64,000 bases of DNA from Pseudomonas fluorescens Q2-87. Lineage in GTDB: Bacteria > Pseudomonadota > Gammaproteobacteria > Pseudomonadales > Pseudomonadaceae. A program made the position numbers and the translations under genes. Below the pieces are notes generated by a model. It did not search any database. It was not told the origin of the DNA and saw only the letters and a program-made list of their open reading frames with translations. The stretch covers positions 186,001 to 250,000 of the forward strand of contig NZ_CM001558.1 of the NCBI RefSeq assembly GCF_000281895.1, written 5' to 3'. Below, piece by piece: positions 16,444 to 25,481 of the stretch. How positions within the stretch are numbered: the stretch's first letter is position 1; each line of letters opens with the position of its first letter.

Positions 16444-18009
16444 CTAAAGCATCCGCTCCAACCCGACGGTCGTGCTGAACCAGGCATTGAACCGGCGCCA
16501 CCAGCTGCCCGGCTCGCGGTCCATGTCATGTAATTGGCCGTTGTCTTCAGTCGTCCATACCAGCTTTCCATTTTCCAGCCGTGCCTGGTAACTCAGGGCG
16601 GGCGCCATGCCTTGCAGCGCGAGGTCGCGTACCTGGCCGGCGAGTTCCGGGCTGTCCACGAGCACACCGACTTCGGTGTTCCACAGCACTGAGCGCGGGT
16701 CGAAATTGAACGAGCCAATGAAAGATTTCTGCCGGTCGAAAATCATCGCCTTGCTGTGCAGGCTGGAGTCCGATTCGCCGTAGGACTTGCTGTAGAACAG
16801 GTGAGGGCTGCTGCCTTTGTCGCCCGGTTGGCGCCGCAGTTCGAACAGGCGTACGCCATGTTGCAGCAGGGCCTTGCGATAGGGGGCATAACCACCATGC
16901 ACCGCCGGCACATCGGTGGCTTCCAGGGCGTTGGTCAAAAGGCTCACCGACACCCCGGCATCGGCGCGGCTGGTCAGGTACACCAGGCCTGGCTGGCCGG
17001 GAACGAAATACGCCGAAATCATGATCAGTTCTTTGCTGACCCCCGCCAGCTCAGGGGCCAATTGCGTGGTCAGCAATAAATGCGGATCCGGCTCGCCCGT
17101 TGCCAGCACTTTGCTGGGCGCGTCCCACAGCGCCTGGTTCCAGGCCCAGATCAACTGAGTGCGCCAGGTGTCCAGCCGCGGTTGGGTCTTGTAGCGGGTC
17201 AGTTGCTGATAGAGCGCATGATTTTCCTGCTGGGTCTGTTCCAGGGACTCTTGCAGACGCAGGCGACTGTTGGCCAAGTCCTTGGCGGCAGGGCGGTGAG
17301 ACAGGAACTGCTCGATGGGTTTGCTCAGGGCGCTGTTCCAGTACTGATCAAAGCTTTGCCCCAGTTGCTGAGCCACCGGTCCGACGCCAAGCAGGTCGAT
17401 GTCGGTGAAGTTCAGGTTCGGTTCGGCGTCGAAATATTCGTCACCCAGATTGCGGCCGCCGACGATGGCCATGCTGTTGTCCGCCAGCCATAACTTGTTA
17501 TGCATCCGCCGGTGTTGTTGCGACAGGTTGAGCAACCGCCCGAGGTTGCGAGTCACGCCGGTCGCGCGCCCCAGGTGCAAAGGGTTGAACAGGCGTATCT
17601 GGATGTTCGGGTGGGCGGCGAGGGTCGCGATGATCTGGTCCAGGCCATCGCTGGTGGTGTCGTCCAGCAGGATGCGCACGCGCACGCCCCGGTCGGCGGC
17701 CTTGAGCAGCTCGTCCACGAGCATTCGTGTGCTGATGCCGTCATGGACAATGTAGTACTGCAAGTCCAGGCTGCCTTGGGCGTGGCGGATCAACTCCGCG
17801 CGGGCGGTGAAGGCATCGGTGCTGTCCGAGAGTAGCCGGAAGCCGGATCGTCCTTCATGGGCGGCGACCTGGGTCTGGACCGAGCGGCCGAACGAAGATT
17901 CGGCGGCGGGCAACGCCTCGGAAGGCTCGCGTGCAATGTCTAAACTGGCGCAGCCGCTCAACAGCGAGGCGACTAGCAATAGCGCAGGCAGGATCGGTCT
18001 GGATCTCAC
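16444..18009 (-). CDS. Phospholipase D / cardiolipin synthase-like lipoprotein
   Basis: 521-residue protein with a lipoprotein signal (lipobox LLSGC at residues about 16-20) and two HKD motifs: MHNKLWLADNSMAIVGG in the first half and LHSKAMIFDRQKSFIGSFN in the second. This is the two-domain PLD arrangement of the ClsC (YmdC) branch, which makes cardiolipin by phosphatidyl transfer; other members act on different phosphodiesters. A lipid anchor suggests a membrane-attached enzyme facing the periplasm. It stands between convergent MFS and a co-directional MocR gene 60 bases upstream. The exact substrate is not determined. Confidence 0.87.
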   Translation of the reverse strand: MRSRPILPALLLVASLLSGCASLDIAREPSEALPAAESSFGRSVQTQVAAHEGRSGFRLLSDSTDAFTARAELIRHAQGSLDLQYYIVHDGISTRMLVDELLKAADRGVRVRILLDDTTSDGLDQIIATLAAHPNIQIRLFNPLHLGRATGVTRNLGRLLNLSQQHRRMHNKLWLADNSMAIVGGRNLGDEYFDAEPNLNFTDIDLLGVGPVAQQLGQSFDQYWNSALSKPIEQFLSHRPAAKDLANSRLRLQESLEQTQQENHALYQQLTRYKTQPRLDTWRTQLIWAWNQALWDAPSKVLATGEPDPHLLLTTQLAPELAGVSKELIMISAYFVPGQPGLVYLTSRADAGVSVSLLTNALEATDVPAVHGGYAPYRKALLQHGVRLFELRRQPGDKGSSPHLFYSKSYGESDSSLHSKAMIFDRQKSFIGSFNFDPRSVLWNTEVGVLVDSPELAGQVRDLALQGMAPALSYQARLENGKLVWTTEDNGQLHDMDREPGSWWRRFNAWFSTTVGLERML

Positions 18010-18069
18010 GTAGGATCGTTCCGCTTGTTTGCGTTGATCGGCGTCAGGTGCTGCATCCTTTCGTACAGG

Positions 18070-19503
18070 TCAGACGCTGCCGCGCTGGGTTTCGTTCAAC
18101 AGCGCAGCAGCGGCAACTCCTACCTTGCGCACGGCCTCTTCGATCTGCGTCGTTGGCTTGGCAGCGTAGTTCATCCGCAAGCAGTTGCGGTACTTGCCCG
18201 ACGCCGAAAAAATGCTGCCGACGGCAACCTGTACGCCTTGGTCGTGCAGGACTCGATTGAGCTTCAGGGTGTCGAAGCCTTCAGGCAATTCCACCCACAA
18301 CATGAAGCTGCCCCGCGGGCGACTGGCACGGGTGCCGGGCGGAAAATAGCGGCTGACCCAGTCGATCAATATGTCGCGATTACGCTGGTATTGCGTGCGC
18401 ATCCGGCGCAAGTGAGGTTCGAAATGCCCACCCTGGAGAAACTCGGCGATGGCGATCTGCGGTTGTGGCGCGGTGGAGCCGGTGCTGATGTATTTCATGT
18501 GCAGTACCCGCTCCAGGTACCGGCCCGGTGCGACCCAGCCAATGCGCAGGCCTGGCGCCAGGGTCTTGGAAAAAGAACTGCAGAGCAGGACGCGGCCGTC
18601 GTCGTCGAAGGACTTGATGGTGCGAGGTCGCGGGTACGTGTAGGCCAGTTCCCCATACACATCGTCCTCGATAATCGCCACGTCGAAGCGTTGCGCCAGG
18701 GTCAGCAGAGCGCGCTTGTTGGCCTCGGGCATGATGTAGCCCAGCGGGTTGTTGCAGCTGGGGGTCAACTGTATGGCTTTGATCGGCCATTGTTCCAATG
18801 CCAGTTCCAGGGCCTCCAGGCTGATGCCGGTCAGCGGGTCGGTGGGAATCTCCAAGGCTTTCATGCCCAGGCCCTTTAGGGTTTGCATGGCCCCGTGAAA
18901 ACTGGGTGAGTCCACCGCGACGATGTCGCCTTGTTCGCAGGTGGCGCGGATGCTGACGGACAACGCCTCGTGGCAGCCCGTGGTGACGATCAGGTCGTTG
19001 GGCCCCAATTGGCAGCCGGAGGCCAGCGACAGCCGGGCGATCTGTTCGCGAAGCGCGAGGTTGCCGTAGATATTGTCGTAATACAGGCCTGGCATGTCTT
19101 GCCGACGGCTGATCTGCGCCAGGCTGCGCAGCAGCGGTTTCATGGTCGGCGAGTTGATGTCAGGCATGCCGCGTCCCAGCTGCACCACGTCCGGGCGCGG
19201 TACGGCGCGTATCAGCTCCAGCACTTGGTCCCACTGGGAGATATCCACCGGGCGTTGGGCCGGGCGACCTACTACCGGCAAATCCGGCAGCTCGCGACTC
19301 ACGGGGACGAAATAACCGGACTTGGGCCTCGGCATCGCCAGCCCGCTGTCCTCCAGCACACGGTAGGCCTGCTGTACCGTGCTGAGGCTGACACCATGTT
19401 CCGTGCTCAAGGCGCGCACCGACGGCAACCGATCACCAGGGCGATAGAAACCCTGTTCGATACGGGTGCCGAGCAATTCGGCGAGGTTCACGTAGAGGGT
19501 CAT
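18070..19503 (-). CDS. MocR-type GntR/aminotransferase regulator
   Basis: 477 residues: an N-terminal GntR winged helix (residues about 1-75: FYRPGDRLPSVRALSTEHGVS, then TVQQAYRVLEDSGL) fused to a fold-type I aminotransferase domain. The latter has TTGCHEALSVSIRATCEQGD, TPSCNNPLGYIMP, EDDVYGEL and the PLP-lysine motif SFSKTLAPGLRIGWV. MocR proteins use PLP or a PLP-amino acid adduct as effector and commonly control a divergent gene. Here the divergent gene is the DUF1127 protein at 19683, and three copies of CTGTATTG-type repeats lie between them. The metabolic signal sensed is unknown. Confidence 0.92.
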   Translation of the reverse strand: MTLYVNLAELLGTRIEQGFYRPGDRLPSVRALSTEHGVSLSTVQQAYRVLEDSGLAMPRPKSGYFVPVSRELPDLPVVGRPAQRPVDISQWDQVLELIRAVPRPDVVQLGRGMPDINSPTMKPLLRSLAQISRRQDMPGLYYDNIYGNLALREQIARLSLASGCQLGPNDLIVTTGCHEALSVSIRATCEQGDIVAVDSPSFHGAMQTLKGLGMKALEIPTDPLTGISLEALELALEQWPIKAIQLTPSCNNPLGYIMPEANKRALLTLAQRFDVAIIEDDVYGELAYTYPRPRTIKSFDDDGRVLLCSSFSKTLAPGLRIGWVAPGRYLERVLHMKYISTGSTAPQPQIAIAEFLQGGHFEPHLRRMRTQYQRNRDILIDWVSRYFPPGTRASRPRGSFMLWVELPEGFDTLKLNRVLHDQGVQVAVGSIFSASGKYRNCLRMNYAAKPTTQIEEAVRKVGVAAAALLNETQRGSV

Positions 19504-19535
19504 GGTGCGCTCCCGAGGAGGTGGATAAGAACAAC

Positions 19536-19622
19536 CAATACAGTTGGCTTGGAAAATGACGATTCAGTGTCAAAAAGCGGCAATCTGTATTGATATAAAA
19601 GACATGGGTTGAATCTGTATTG
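19536..19622. promoter_or_regulatory. Triple CTGTATTG repeat set, candidate MocR operator
   Basis: AATCTGTATTG occurs twice as a direct repeat (19582-19592 and 19612-19622), starts exactly 30 bases apart. An inverted CAATACAG lies at 19536-19543. All are in the gap between the MocR gene and the DUF1127 gene. Direct repeats about three helical turns apart suit the dimeric MocR regulators. Confidence 0.5.
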
Positions 19623-19682
19623 CTTTTGGCCGTCCGCGCATCATGAAAGCTCTGGCTACCCAAGTAAACAGGAGCGATCAAA

Positions 19683-19928
19683 ATGAACGGCTTGAGCGAT
19701 GTGCGGCTGACGTTACACAGTCAGGAACTGGCGGCAGGGCAGGATAATGGGCTGCGCAGCGCGACGTTGCGCAACGCACCGTCCGACCTGAGTCGCTGGG
19801 CCCTGTTCTGGCACCGCCTGCATACACGCAAGGCCTTATTGGAACTTACACCCGAACAGTTGCGCGATATCGGGCTGAGCCGAGAGCAGGCGCGGGTGGA
19901 GGGGCTAAAGCCGTTCTGGCGGCTTTGA
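19683..19928 (+). CDS. DUF1127 domain small protein
   Basis: 81 residues. The C-terminal half, WHRLHTRKALLELTPEQLRD followed by IGLSREQARVEGLKPFWR, is the DUF1127 (YjiS-like) motif, here at the end of a protein with an unconserved N-terminal half. Small arginine-rich DUF1127 proteins in other bacteria have been linked to RNA turnover and to phosphate or amino-acid metabolism; no function can be read here. Its divergent MocR neighbour is the likely regulator. An AGGAGCGATCAAA ribosome site precedes the ATG. Confidence 0.85.
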   Translation: MNGLSDVRLTLHSQELAAGQDNGLRSATLRNAPSDLSRWALFWHRLHTRKALLELTPEQLRDIGLSREQARVEGLKPFWRL

Positions 19929-19942
19929 AACGGTAAAGAACC

Positions 19943-20026
19943 TGTGGCGAGGGAGCTTGCTCCCGCTGGGTTGCGTAGCAGCCCCAAGATTTTCGCGGTC
20001 GAGCGGGAGCAAGCTCCCTCGCCACG
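19943..20026. repeat. REP doublet (GAGGGAGCTTGCTCCC type)
   Basis: TGTGGCGAGGGAGCTTGCTC and inverted GAGCAAGCTCCCTCGCCAC, between the convergent DUF1127 and oxidoreductase genes. Confidence 0.9.
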
Positions 20027-20036
20027 GGGGCTGAAT

Positions 20037-21350
20037 TCAAACCAGTTCTTTCAACCGATGCCACAACATCCCCAGCGCCAGCAACGGGGAGCGCAGGTGC
20101 TTGCCGCCAGGGAAGGTCATGTGTGGCACTTGGGCGAAGAGGTCGAAGCCGCCGCCTTGCTGGCCGCTGATAGCCTCGGCCAGCAGCTTGCCGGCCAGGT
20201 GCGTGGCATTGAGTCCATGACCGGAATAGGCCTGGGCGTAATACACATTGGGTTGATCCTTGAGCCTGCCGATCTGTGGCAAACGGTTGGCACCAATGCC
20301 AATCATGCCGCCCCATTGGTAATCGATCTTCACGTCCGCCAATTGCGGGAAAACCTTGAGCATTTTCGGGCGCATGTAGGCGCCAATGTCCTGCGGGTCG
20401 CGGCCCGAATAGTGACAGGCACCACCGAACAGTAGGCGCCGATCCGCCGAAAGCCGGTAGTAATCCAGCGCGACTCGTTGATCGCAGACCGCCATGTTCT
20501 GCGGCAACAGCGCCTGTGCCTGGGCCTGGCTCAAGGGTTCGGTGGCGATGATGTAGCTGCCAGCCGGCAGCACTTTGCCGCCCAATTGCGGATTGAGGCC
20601 GTTGAGGTAGGCGTTACAGCCCAGTACCAGCGTCTTGGCGCGGACCGAGCCCTGTTGGGTATGCACCTTTACTTCGGGGCCGTAATCGATACGCGTGACT
20701 GCCGATTGCTCGAACAACCTGACGCCCATTTGCTGCGCGGCGCCAGCCTCGCCCAGGGCCAGGTTAAGCGGATGCAAATGGCCGGAACCCATGTCGATCA
20801 ATCCCCCGACATAGCGATCCGAACCCACCACGCTGTGCATTTCATGGGCTTGCAACAGCCGGGTCTGGTGGCGATAACCCAGGCTGCGCAGTTCTTCAAC
20901 CTCTTCGGCGAAGCCTTCCAGGTCGCTGGGCTTGTTGGCGAGGTCGCAATAGCCCCAGGTCAGGTCGCACGGGATCTGGAAACGCTCGACGCGCTGCCGG
21001 ACGAATTCCACCGCCTCAAGGCCCATGAGTTTCATCTGGCGCACACCGTCGGTGCCGATGATCGGCGTGAACTGGTCGAGGCCATGGCCGACGCCACGGA
21101 TCAATTGACCACCGTTGCGTCCACTGGCGCCCCAGCCGACCCTGTGTGCTTCCAGCAAAACGACGCTCATGCCACGTTCGGCCAGTTCGATCGCCGTGTT
21201 CAGCCCGGAAAACCCGCCGCCGATCACGCAGACATCCGCCACCAGCTCGCCTTGCAGCACCGGATGGTCCGGCTGCGGCAGGCTGCTGGCGGCGTAATAA
21301 GAGTCGGCGTGGGCGTGGCTCGGGACAGGTTGCTGAGCACGGGCGTTCAT
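20037..21350 (-). CDS. FAD-dependent oxidoreductase, PuuB-like (gamma-glutamylputrescine oxidase family)
   Basis: 437-residue DAO-family flavoprotein. The dinucleotide-binding VCVIGGGFSGLNTAIELAER near residue 40 and the second FAD motif GWGASGRNGGQL near 70 are clear. C-terminal YAQAYSGHGLNATHLAGKLL is the family FAD-closing motif. Similarity in length and in the RNGGQ and GHGLN elements places it with PuuB, which oxidises gamma-glutamylputrescine. With kauB and a PauR-like regulator nearby, a role in polyamine catabolism is likely but inferred. It is divergent from the YkgJ gene. Confidence 0.87.
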   Translation of the reverse strand: MNARAQQPVPSHAHADSYYAASSLPQPDHPVLQGELVADVCVIGGGFSGLNTAIELAERGMSVVLLEAHRVGWGASGRNGGQLIRGVGHGLDQFTPIIGTDGVRQMKLMGLEAVEFVRQRVERFQIPCDLTWGYCDLANKPSDLEGFAEEVEELRSLGYRHQTRLLQAHEMHSVVGSDRYVGGLIDMGSGHLHPLNLALGEAGAAQQMGVRLFEQSAVTRIDYGPEVKVHTQQGSVRAKTLVLGCNAYLNGLNPQLGGKVLPAGSYIIATEPLSQAQAQALLPQNMAVCDQRVALDYYRLSADRRLLFGGACHYSGRDPQDIGAYMRPKMLKVFPQLADVKIDYQWGGMIGIGANRLPQIGRLKDQPNVYYAQAYSGHGLNATHLAGKLLAEAISGQQGGGFDLFAQVPHMTFPGGKHLRSPLLALGMLWHRLKELV

Positions 21351-21495
21351 GTGCGTAATCCTGATTTTTGTGTTTGAGAAATTTTACGGAGCATAAGCCG
21401 TGGGTTCGCCTACGGGCAACACTGGTCGCCTGGCGCTGTCTGGCGCACGGCTTTTAAGGCAGAATCCGGGCAGTCCCACCTCGGTAAGTGCCACG

Positions 21496-21849
21496 ATGAG
21501 CTGCAACGGTCAAAAAATTCGCGCGCTGCGCCAGCAGATTCCCTCGTTCGAGTGCGTACCGGGCTGCCATGACTGTTGTGGGCCGGTGACCACTTCACCT
21601 GAAGAAATGGCTCGCCTGCCCCGCAAGACCCGCGCCGAACAGGACGCGGCCATGGAAGCGCTCGATTGCGTGCATCTGGGGCCAAACGGTTGCACGGTCT
21701 ATGACGAGCGACCGCTGATCTGTCGGCTGTTCGGCACCACGGCGACCTTACCGTGCCCCAACGGGCGGCGGCCGGTGGAGTTGATTCATCCCCGGGTCGA
21801 AAAGCAGATCCATGAATACATGGCCAGCACTCGGCAGGTGCTGGTCTAG
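21496..21849 (+). CDS. YkgJ family cysteine cluster protein
   Basis: 117 residues with the CxxCC signature of the CxxCxxCC family: FECVPGCHDCCGPVTTSPEE, then DCVHLGPNGCTVYDERPLICRLF. The eight-cysteine pattern is thought to bind zinc or an iron-sulfur cluster. Function is unknown. The ATG at 21496 was preferred to an upstream open extension that has no conserved sequence. Confidence 0.85.
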   Translation: MSCNGQKIRALRQQIPSFECVPGCHDCCGPVTTSPEEMARLPRKTRAEQDAAMEALDCVHLGPNGCTVYDERPLICRLFGTTATLPCPNGRRPVELIHPRVEKQIHEYMASTRQVLV

Positions 21850-21911
21850 CCGCCAGGGATACCCAGTCGCGGCCTTCGCGGGCATCCAGGCGACCACTTC
21901 CAGAATCAGCG

Positions 21912-22400
21912 TTAATCCGGAATCGGCAGGCTCAAGCTCTCCTTCACTTCCTCCATCACGATATAACTCTTGGATTCGCGCACGTGAGGCAGCTTGAGCA
22001 GGATGTCGCCCAGCAGCTTGCGGTACGAAGCCATCTCGGAAATCCGAGCCTTCACCAAATAGTCGAAATCTCCTGAAACCAGGTGGCATTCCAGCACGTG
22101 GGGCAGTTTCAACACGGCGCGTCGGAACTCTTCGAAAGTGTCGCCGGATTTGTAGTCCAGGCTGATCTCGACGAATACCAGCAAGCTACCCTTCAAGTGC
22201 TGCGGGTTGAGCCGGGCGTTGTAGCCCATGATGATGCCCTCGCGCTCCAGGCGCCGTACTCGCTCGGTGCAGGGCGTGGTGGAGAGTCCGACCTTTTCCC
22301 CCAGTTCGGTGAAGGAGATCCGCCCGTCCGCCTGAAGGATGCGCAAGATGTTGCGGTCGATCTTGTCCAGCTCGCGTTTGGTCTGGGTGTTGGTACGCAC
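21912..22400 (-). CDS. Lrp/AsnC family regulator of alanine catabolism (Lrp/DadR type)
   Basis: 162 residues: an N-terminal helix-turn-helix (ELDKIDRNILRILQADGRIS, ELGEKVGLSTTPCTERVRRL) and a C-terminal RAM effector domain (HVLECHLVSGDFDYLVKARI). Nearly identical, from memory, to the P. aeruginosa Lrp protein upstream of dadA, which activates dadAX in response to alanine. The GTG at 22398-22400 (complement) was chosen because it gives MRTNTQTKRELDKID with GGAGG upstream. It is divergent from dadA across about 155 bases that include a 12-base palindrome. Confidence 0.93.
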   Translation of the reverse strand: MRTNTQTKRELDKIDRNILRILQADGRISFTELGEKVGLSTTPCTERVRRLEREGIIMGYNARLNPQHLKGSLLVFVEISLDYKSGDTFEEFRRAVLKLPHVLECHLVSGDFDYLVKARISEMASYRKLLGDILLKLPHVRESKSYIVMEEVKESLSLPIPD

Positions 22401-22432
22401 AGGTGATGCGCCTCCATGAAAAGGGTTTTTGC

Positions 22433-22444
22433 CGAGAATTCTCG
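22433..22444. promoter_or_regulatory. Perfect 12-bp palindrome in the lrp/dadA gap
   Basis: CGAGAATTCTCG, flanked to give GCCGAGAATTCTCGCC, lies 33 bases before the regulator start. It is a candidate Lrp-binding or autoregulatory site, judged only from symmetry and position. Confidence 0.35.
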
Positions 22445-22555
22445 CCAAATATAGGCATTTATATAGTGAAAAGCACTGGCTAATCTTTTTTACACTGCGC
22501 CTATCTAAGCTTTGTACAACAAACGTCAGCGGTTATCCGCGATGAGGGCATCAAC

Positions 22556-23860
22556 ATGCGCGTTCTGGTCTTGGGTAGCGGCGTCATCGGTACCGTCAGT
22601 GCTTATTATCTGGCCCGCGCCGGGTTTGAAGTGGTGGTGGTCGACCGTCAGCCGGCGCCCGCCATGGAAACCAGTTTCGCCAACGCCGGCCAGGTGTCGC
22701 CCGGTTATGCCTCGCCATGGGCAGCGCCGGGTGTGCCGCTCAAGGCCATCAAGTGGCTGCTGCAACGCCATGCGCCGCTGGCGATCAAGGCGACTGCCGA
22801 TATCGACCAGTACCTGTGGATGGCGCAGATGCTGCGCAACTGCACCGCCAGCCGCTATGCCATCAACAAGGAACGCATGGTCCGTCTGTCCGAGTACAGC
22901 CGTGACTGCCTCGACGAATTGCGCGCCGAAACCGGTATTGCCTATGAGGGCCGTAGCCTTGGAACCACGCAGCTGTTCCGCACCCAGGCCCAGCTCGATG
23001 GCGCGGCGAAAGACATTGCCGTTCTGAAGGAGTCCGGTGTGCCCTTCGAAGTGCTCGACCGTGCGGGCATTGCCCGGGTCGAACCGGCCCTGGCTAACGT
23101 CACCGATATCCTGGCCGGCGCCTTGCGCTTGCCCAACGACCAGACCGGTGACTGTCAGATGTTCACCACGCGCCTGGCGGAAATGGCTGTGAAACTCGGT
23201 GTGCAATTCCGTTTCGGCCAGGACATCCAGCGCCTGGACTTCGCCGGTGATCGCATCAACGGTGTCTGGATCGATGGCAAGCTGGAAACCGCCGACCGCT
23301 ACGTCCTCGCCCTGGGCAGCTATTCGCCGCAATTGCTCAAGCCTCTCGGGATTCGTGCTCCGGTGTATCCGCTCAAAGGTTATTCCCTGACTGTGCCGAT
23401 CACCGACCCGGCAATGGCGCCGACTTCGACCATTCTCGACGAAACCTACAAGGTCGCGATCACCCGGTTCGACAACCGCATTCGCGTGGGTGGGATGGCG
23501 GAGATTGCCGGTTTTGACCTGTCCCTCAACCCGCGCCGGCGGGAAACCCTGGAGATGATCGTCAACGACCTTTATCCTCAGGGCGGCGATCTGGCCCAGG
23601 CAAGCTTCTGGACCGGCCTGCGTCCGACCACGCCGGACGGCACCCCGATCGTGGGCGCGACACCTTTCAAGAACCTGTTCCTGAACACCGGCCATGGCAC
23701 CCTCGGATGGACCATGGCGTGTGGTTCCGGTCGCCTTTTGGCCGACCTGATGGCGAAGAAAAAACCACAGATCAGTGCCGAAGGCCTCGATATCTCCCGT
23801 TATGGCAACAAACACCAGGAGTCTGCAAAACATGTCAATCCAGCGCCAGCTCACCAATGA
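22556..23860 (+). CDS. dadA: D-amino acid dehydrogenase small subunit
   Basis: 434-residue membrane-associated flavoprotein that oxidises D-alanine and other D-amino acids to keto acids, passing electrons to the respiratory chain. N-terminal [20 protein letters not shown] is the FAD fold, followed by [20 protein letters not shown], and the C-terminal [18 protein letters not shown] and [20 protein letters not shown] blocks are standard DadA. GAGGGCATCAAC precedes the ATG. It begins a dadA-ridA-dadX unit and overlaps the next gene by 29 bases. Confidence 0.96.
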   Translation: MRVLVLGSGVIGTVSAYYLARAGFEVVVVDRQPAPAMETSFANAGQVSPGYASPWAAPGVPLKAIKWLLQRHAPLAIKATADIDQYLWMAQMLRNCTASRYAINKERMVRLSEYSRDCLDELRAETGIAYEGRSLGTTQLFRTQAQLDGAAKDIAVLKESGVPFEVLDRAGIARVEPALANVTDILAGALRLPNDQTGDCQMFTTRLAEMAVKLGVQFRFGQDIQRLDFAGDRINGVWIDGKLETADRYVLALGSYSPQLLKPLGIRAPVYPLKGYSLTVPITDPAMAPTSTILDETYKVAITRFDNRIRVGGMAEIAGFDLSLNPRRRETLEMIVNDLYPQGGDLAQASFWTGLRPTTPDGTPIVGATPFKNLFLNTGHGTLGWTMACGSGRLLADLMAKKKPQISAEGLDISRYGNKHQESAKHVNPAPAHQ

Positions 23861-24185
23861 CCGCATGAGCCAGGTTGTCGTGCACAACGGCACCGTTTAC
23901 CTGGCGGGACAGGTCGGCGACGACATGAGCGCCGGTATTGAGCAGCAGACCCGCGAAGCCCTGGGCAATATCGAGCGTTTGCTCGACCTCGCCGGGACGG
24001 ACAAGAGCCGCCTGCTGTCGGTGACGATTTACCTGAAGGATGTCGAGACCCACTTTGCAGGCATGAATTCGGTCTGGGACAAATGGCTGCCCAAAGGCGT
24101 CGCCCCGGCCCGTGCCACAGTCGAGGCCAAATTGTGCGAGCCAGAGATCTTGGTGGAGCTGTCCGTCGTGGCCGCGCTGCCCTGA
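23832..24185 (+). CDS. RidA family protein
   Basis: 117-residue RidA/YjgF/Rid-family trimeric protein. [41 protein letters not shown] and [20 protein letters not shown] are recognisable; the Arg in ARATVEA corresponds to the imine-binding arginine of active RidA. It probably clears 2-aminoacrylate or imino acids released by DadA. The ATG lies inside the 3' end of dadA with AGGAG just upstream, so expression is coupled. It belongs to a different Rid subgroup from housekeeping RidA by its short C-terminus. Confidence 0.9.
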   Translation: MSIQRQLTNDRMSQVVVHNGTVYLAGQVGDDMSAGIEQQTREALGNIERLLDLAGTDKSRLLSVTIYLKDVETHFAGMNSVWDKWLPKGVAPARATVEAKLCEPEILVELSVVAALP

Positions 24186-24279
24186 TCCTGGCAAAACGAT
24201 CCCTCTCCCGGTGCTGTTGGTGGTTCGTGCCATCAGCCAGCGCCGGTTTTTTTTCATGACCGTCTAGAAGCCTGCCGCC

Positions 24280-25353
24280 ATGCGTCCTGCCCGTGCCCTG
24301 ATCGATCTTCAAGCCCTGCGTCACAACTACCAATTGGCCCGCGAAGTCAGCGGGGCCAAGACCTTGGCGGTAATCAAGGCTGATGCCTACGGGCATGGCG
24401 CGGTACGGTGCGCCGAGGCGTTGCAAGACACGGCGGACGGGTTTGCCGTGGCCTGCATCGAAGAGGCGCTGGAGCTGCGTGCCGGCGGGATTCGTGGGCC
24501 GGTCCTGCTGCTCGAAGGCTTCTTCGAAGCCAATGAGTTGCTGTTGATCGTCGAGCATGACTTCTGGTGCGTCGTGCATTCGCTGTGGCAACTCGAAGCG
24601 ATTGAGAAGGCGACACTGAGCAAGCCGATCACGGTCTGGCTCAAGCTCGATTCCGGGATGCATCGGGTCGGGTTGCATCCGGCCGATTACCAGGCGGCCT
24701 ATCGCCGCTTGCTGGCCACCGGCAACGTGGCGAAAATTGTGCTGATGAGCCACTTCGCCCGTGCCGATGAACTGCATGATCCCAGCAGCACCGAGCAATT
24801 GGCGGTATTCGATGCGGCTCGCCAGGGGCTGGCGGCGCAGATCAGCCTGCGCAACTCACCGGCCGTACTGGGCTGGCCGCAGATTCCCAGCGACTGGGTG
24901 CGTCCGGGCATCATGCTCTACGGCGCCACGCCCTTTGACGAGCCCAACGCTGTCGCCGCGCGCCTGCAACCGGTCATGACCCTGGAATCGAAGATCATCA
25001 GCGTACGTGAGTTGCCCGCCGGAGAACCGGTGGGCTATGGCGCCCGCTTCGTTACAGCGCAGCCGACCCGGGTCGGCGTGGTCGCCATGGGGTACGCCGA
25101 CGGTTACCCGCGCCAAGCGCCGAACGGCACGCCGGTGCTGGTGGATGGGCAGCGCAGCCAACTGGTCGGACGGGTGTCGATGGACATGCTGTGCGTCGAC
25201 TTGACCTCCATCCCCCAGGCCGGGCTCGGTTCGACCGTGGAGTTATGGGGCAAGAACATCCTCGCCAGTGACGTCGCGAAGGCTGCCGATACGATTCCTT
25301 ACCAGATTTTCTGCAACCTGCGCCGAGTGCCACGGCTCTATTCCGGGCATTGA
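24280..25353 (+). CDS. dadX: Catabolic alanine racemase
   Basis: 357-residue PLP enzyme converting L- to D-alanine so that DadA can oxidise it. PLP-lysine 33 lies in [36 protein letters not shown] and the catalytic Tyr in GYGARFVT (about residue 253) are present, with [12 protein letters not shown] near the C-terminus. It follows ridA by about 94 bases in the same direction. In Pseudomonas a second gene, alr, makes D-alanine for peptidoglycan; position beside dadA marks this one as dadX. Confidence 0.96.
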   Translation: MRPARALIDLQALRHNYQLAREVSGAKTLAVIKADAYGHGAVRCAEALQDTADGFAVACIEEALELRAGGIRGPVLLLEGFFEANELLLIVEHDFWCVVHSLWQLEAIEKATLSKPITVWLKLDSGMHRVGLHPADYQAAYRRLLATGNVAKIVLMSHFARADELHDPSSTEQLAVFDAARQGLAAQISLRNSPAVLGWPQIPSDWVRPGIMLYGATPFDEPNAVAARLQPVMTLESKIISVRELPAGEPVGYGARFVTAQPTRVGVVAMGYADGYPRQAPNGTPVLVDGQRSQLVGRVSMDMLCVDLTSIPQAGLGSTVELWGKNILASDVAKAADTIPYQIFCNLRRVPRLYSGH

Positions 25354-25481
25354 TGCGGGGCGCAACCTACCGAAAGTCGCTTCACCGCACAGGATTCGGG
25401 CCAAAGTGTTGTAAATACTGAACGCTGTCGCCATGATAACGCTCACTTTCCTCACAACCTGATTCCCTGGAGGCTCCTGCA

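Noticed and set aside
24190..24279. Possible separate promoter before dadX
   Set aside because: No hexamer pair with acceptable spacing could be found; dadX is probably read from the dadA transcript, though a weak promoter is not excluded.
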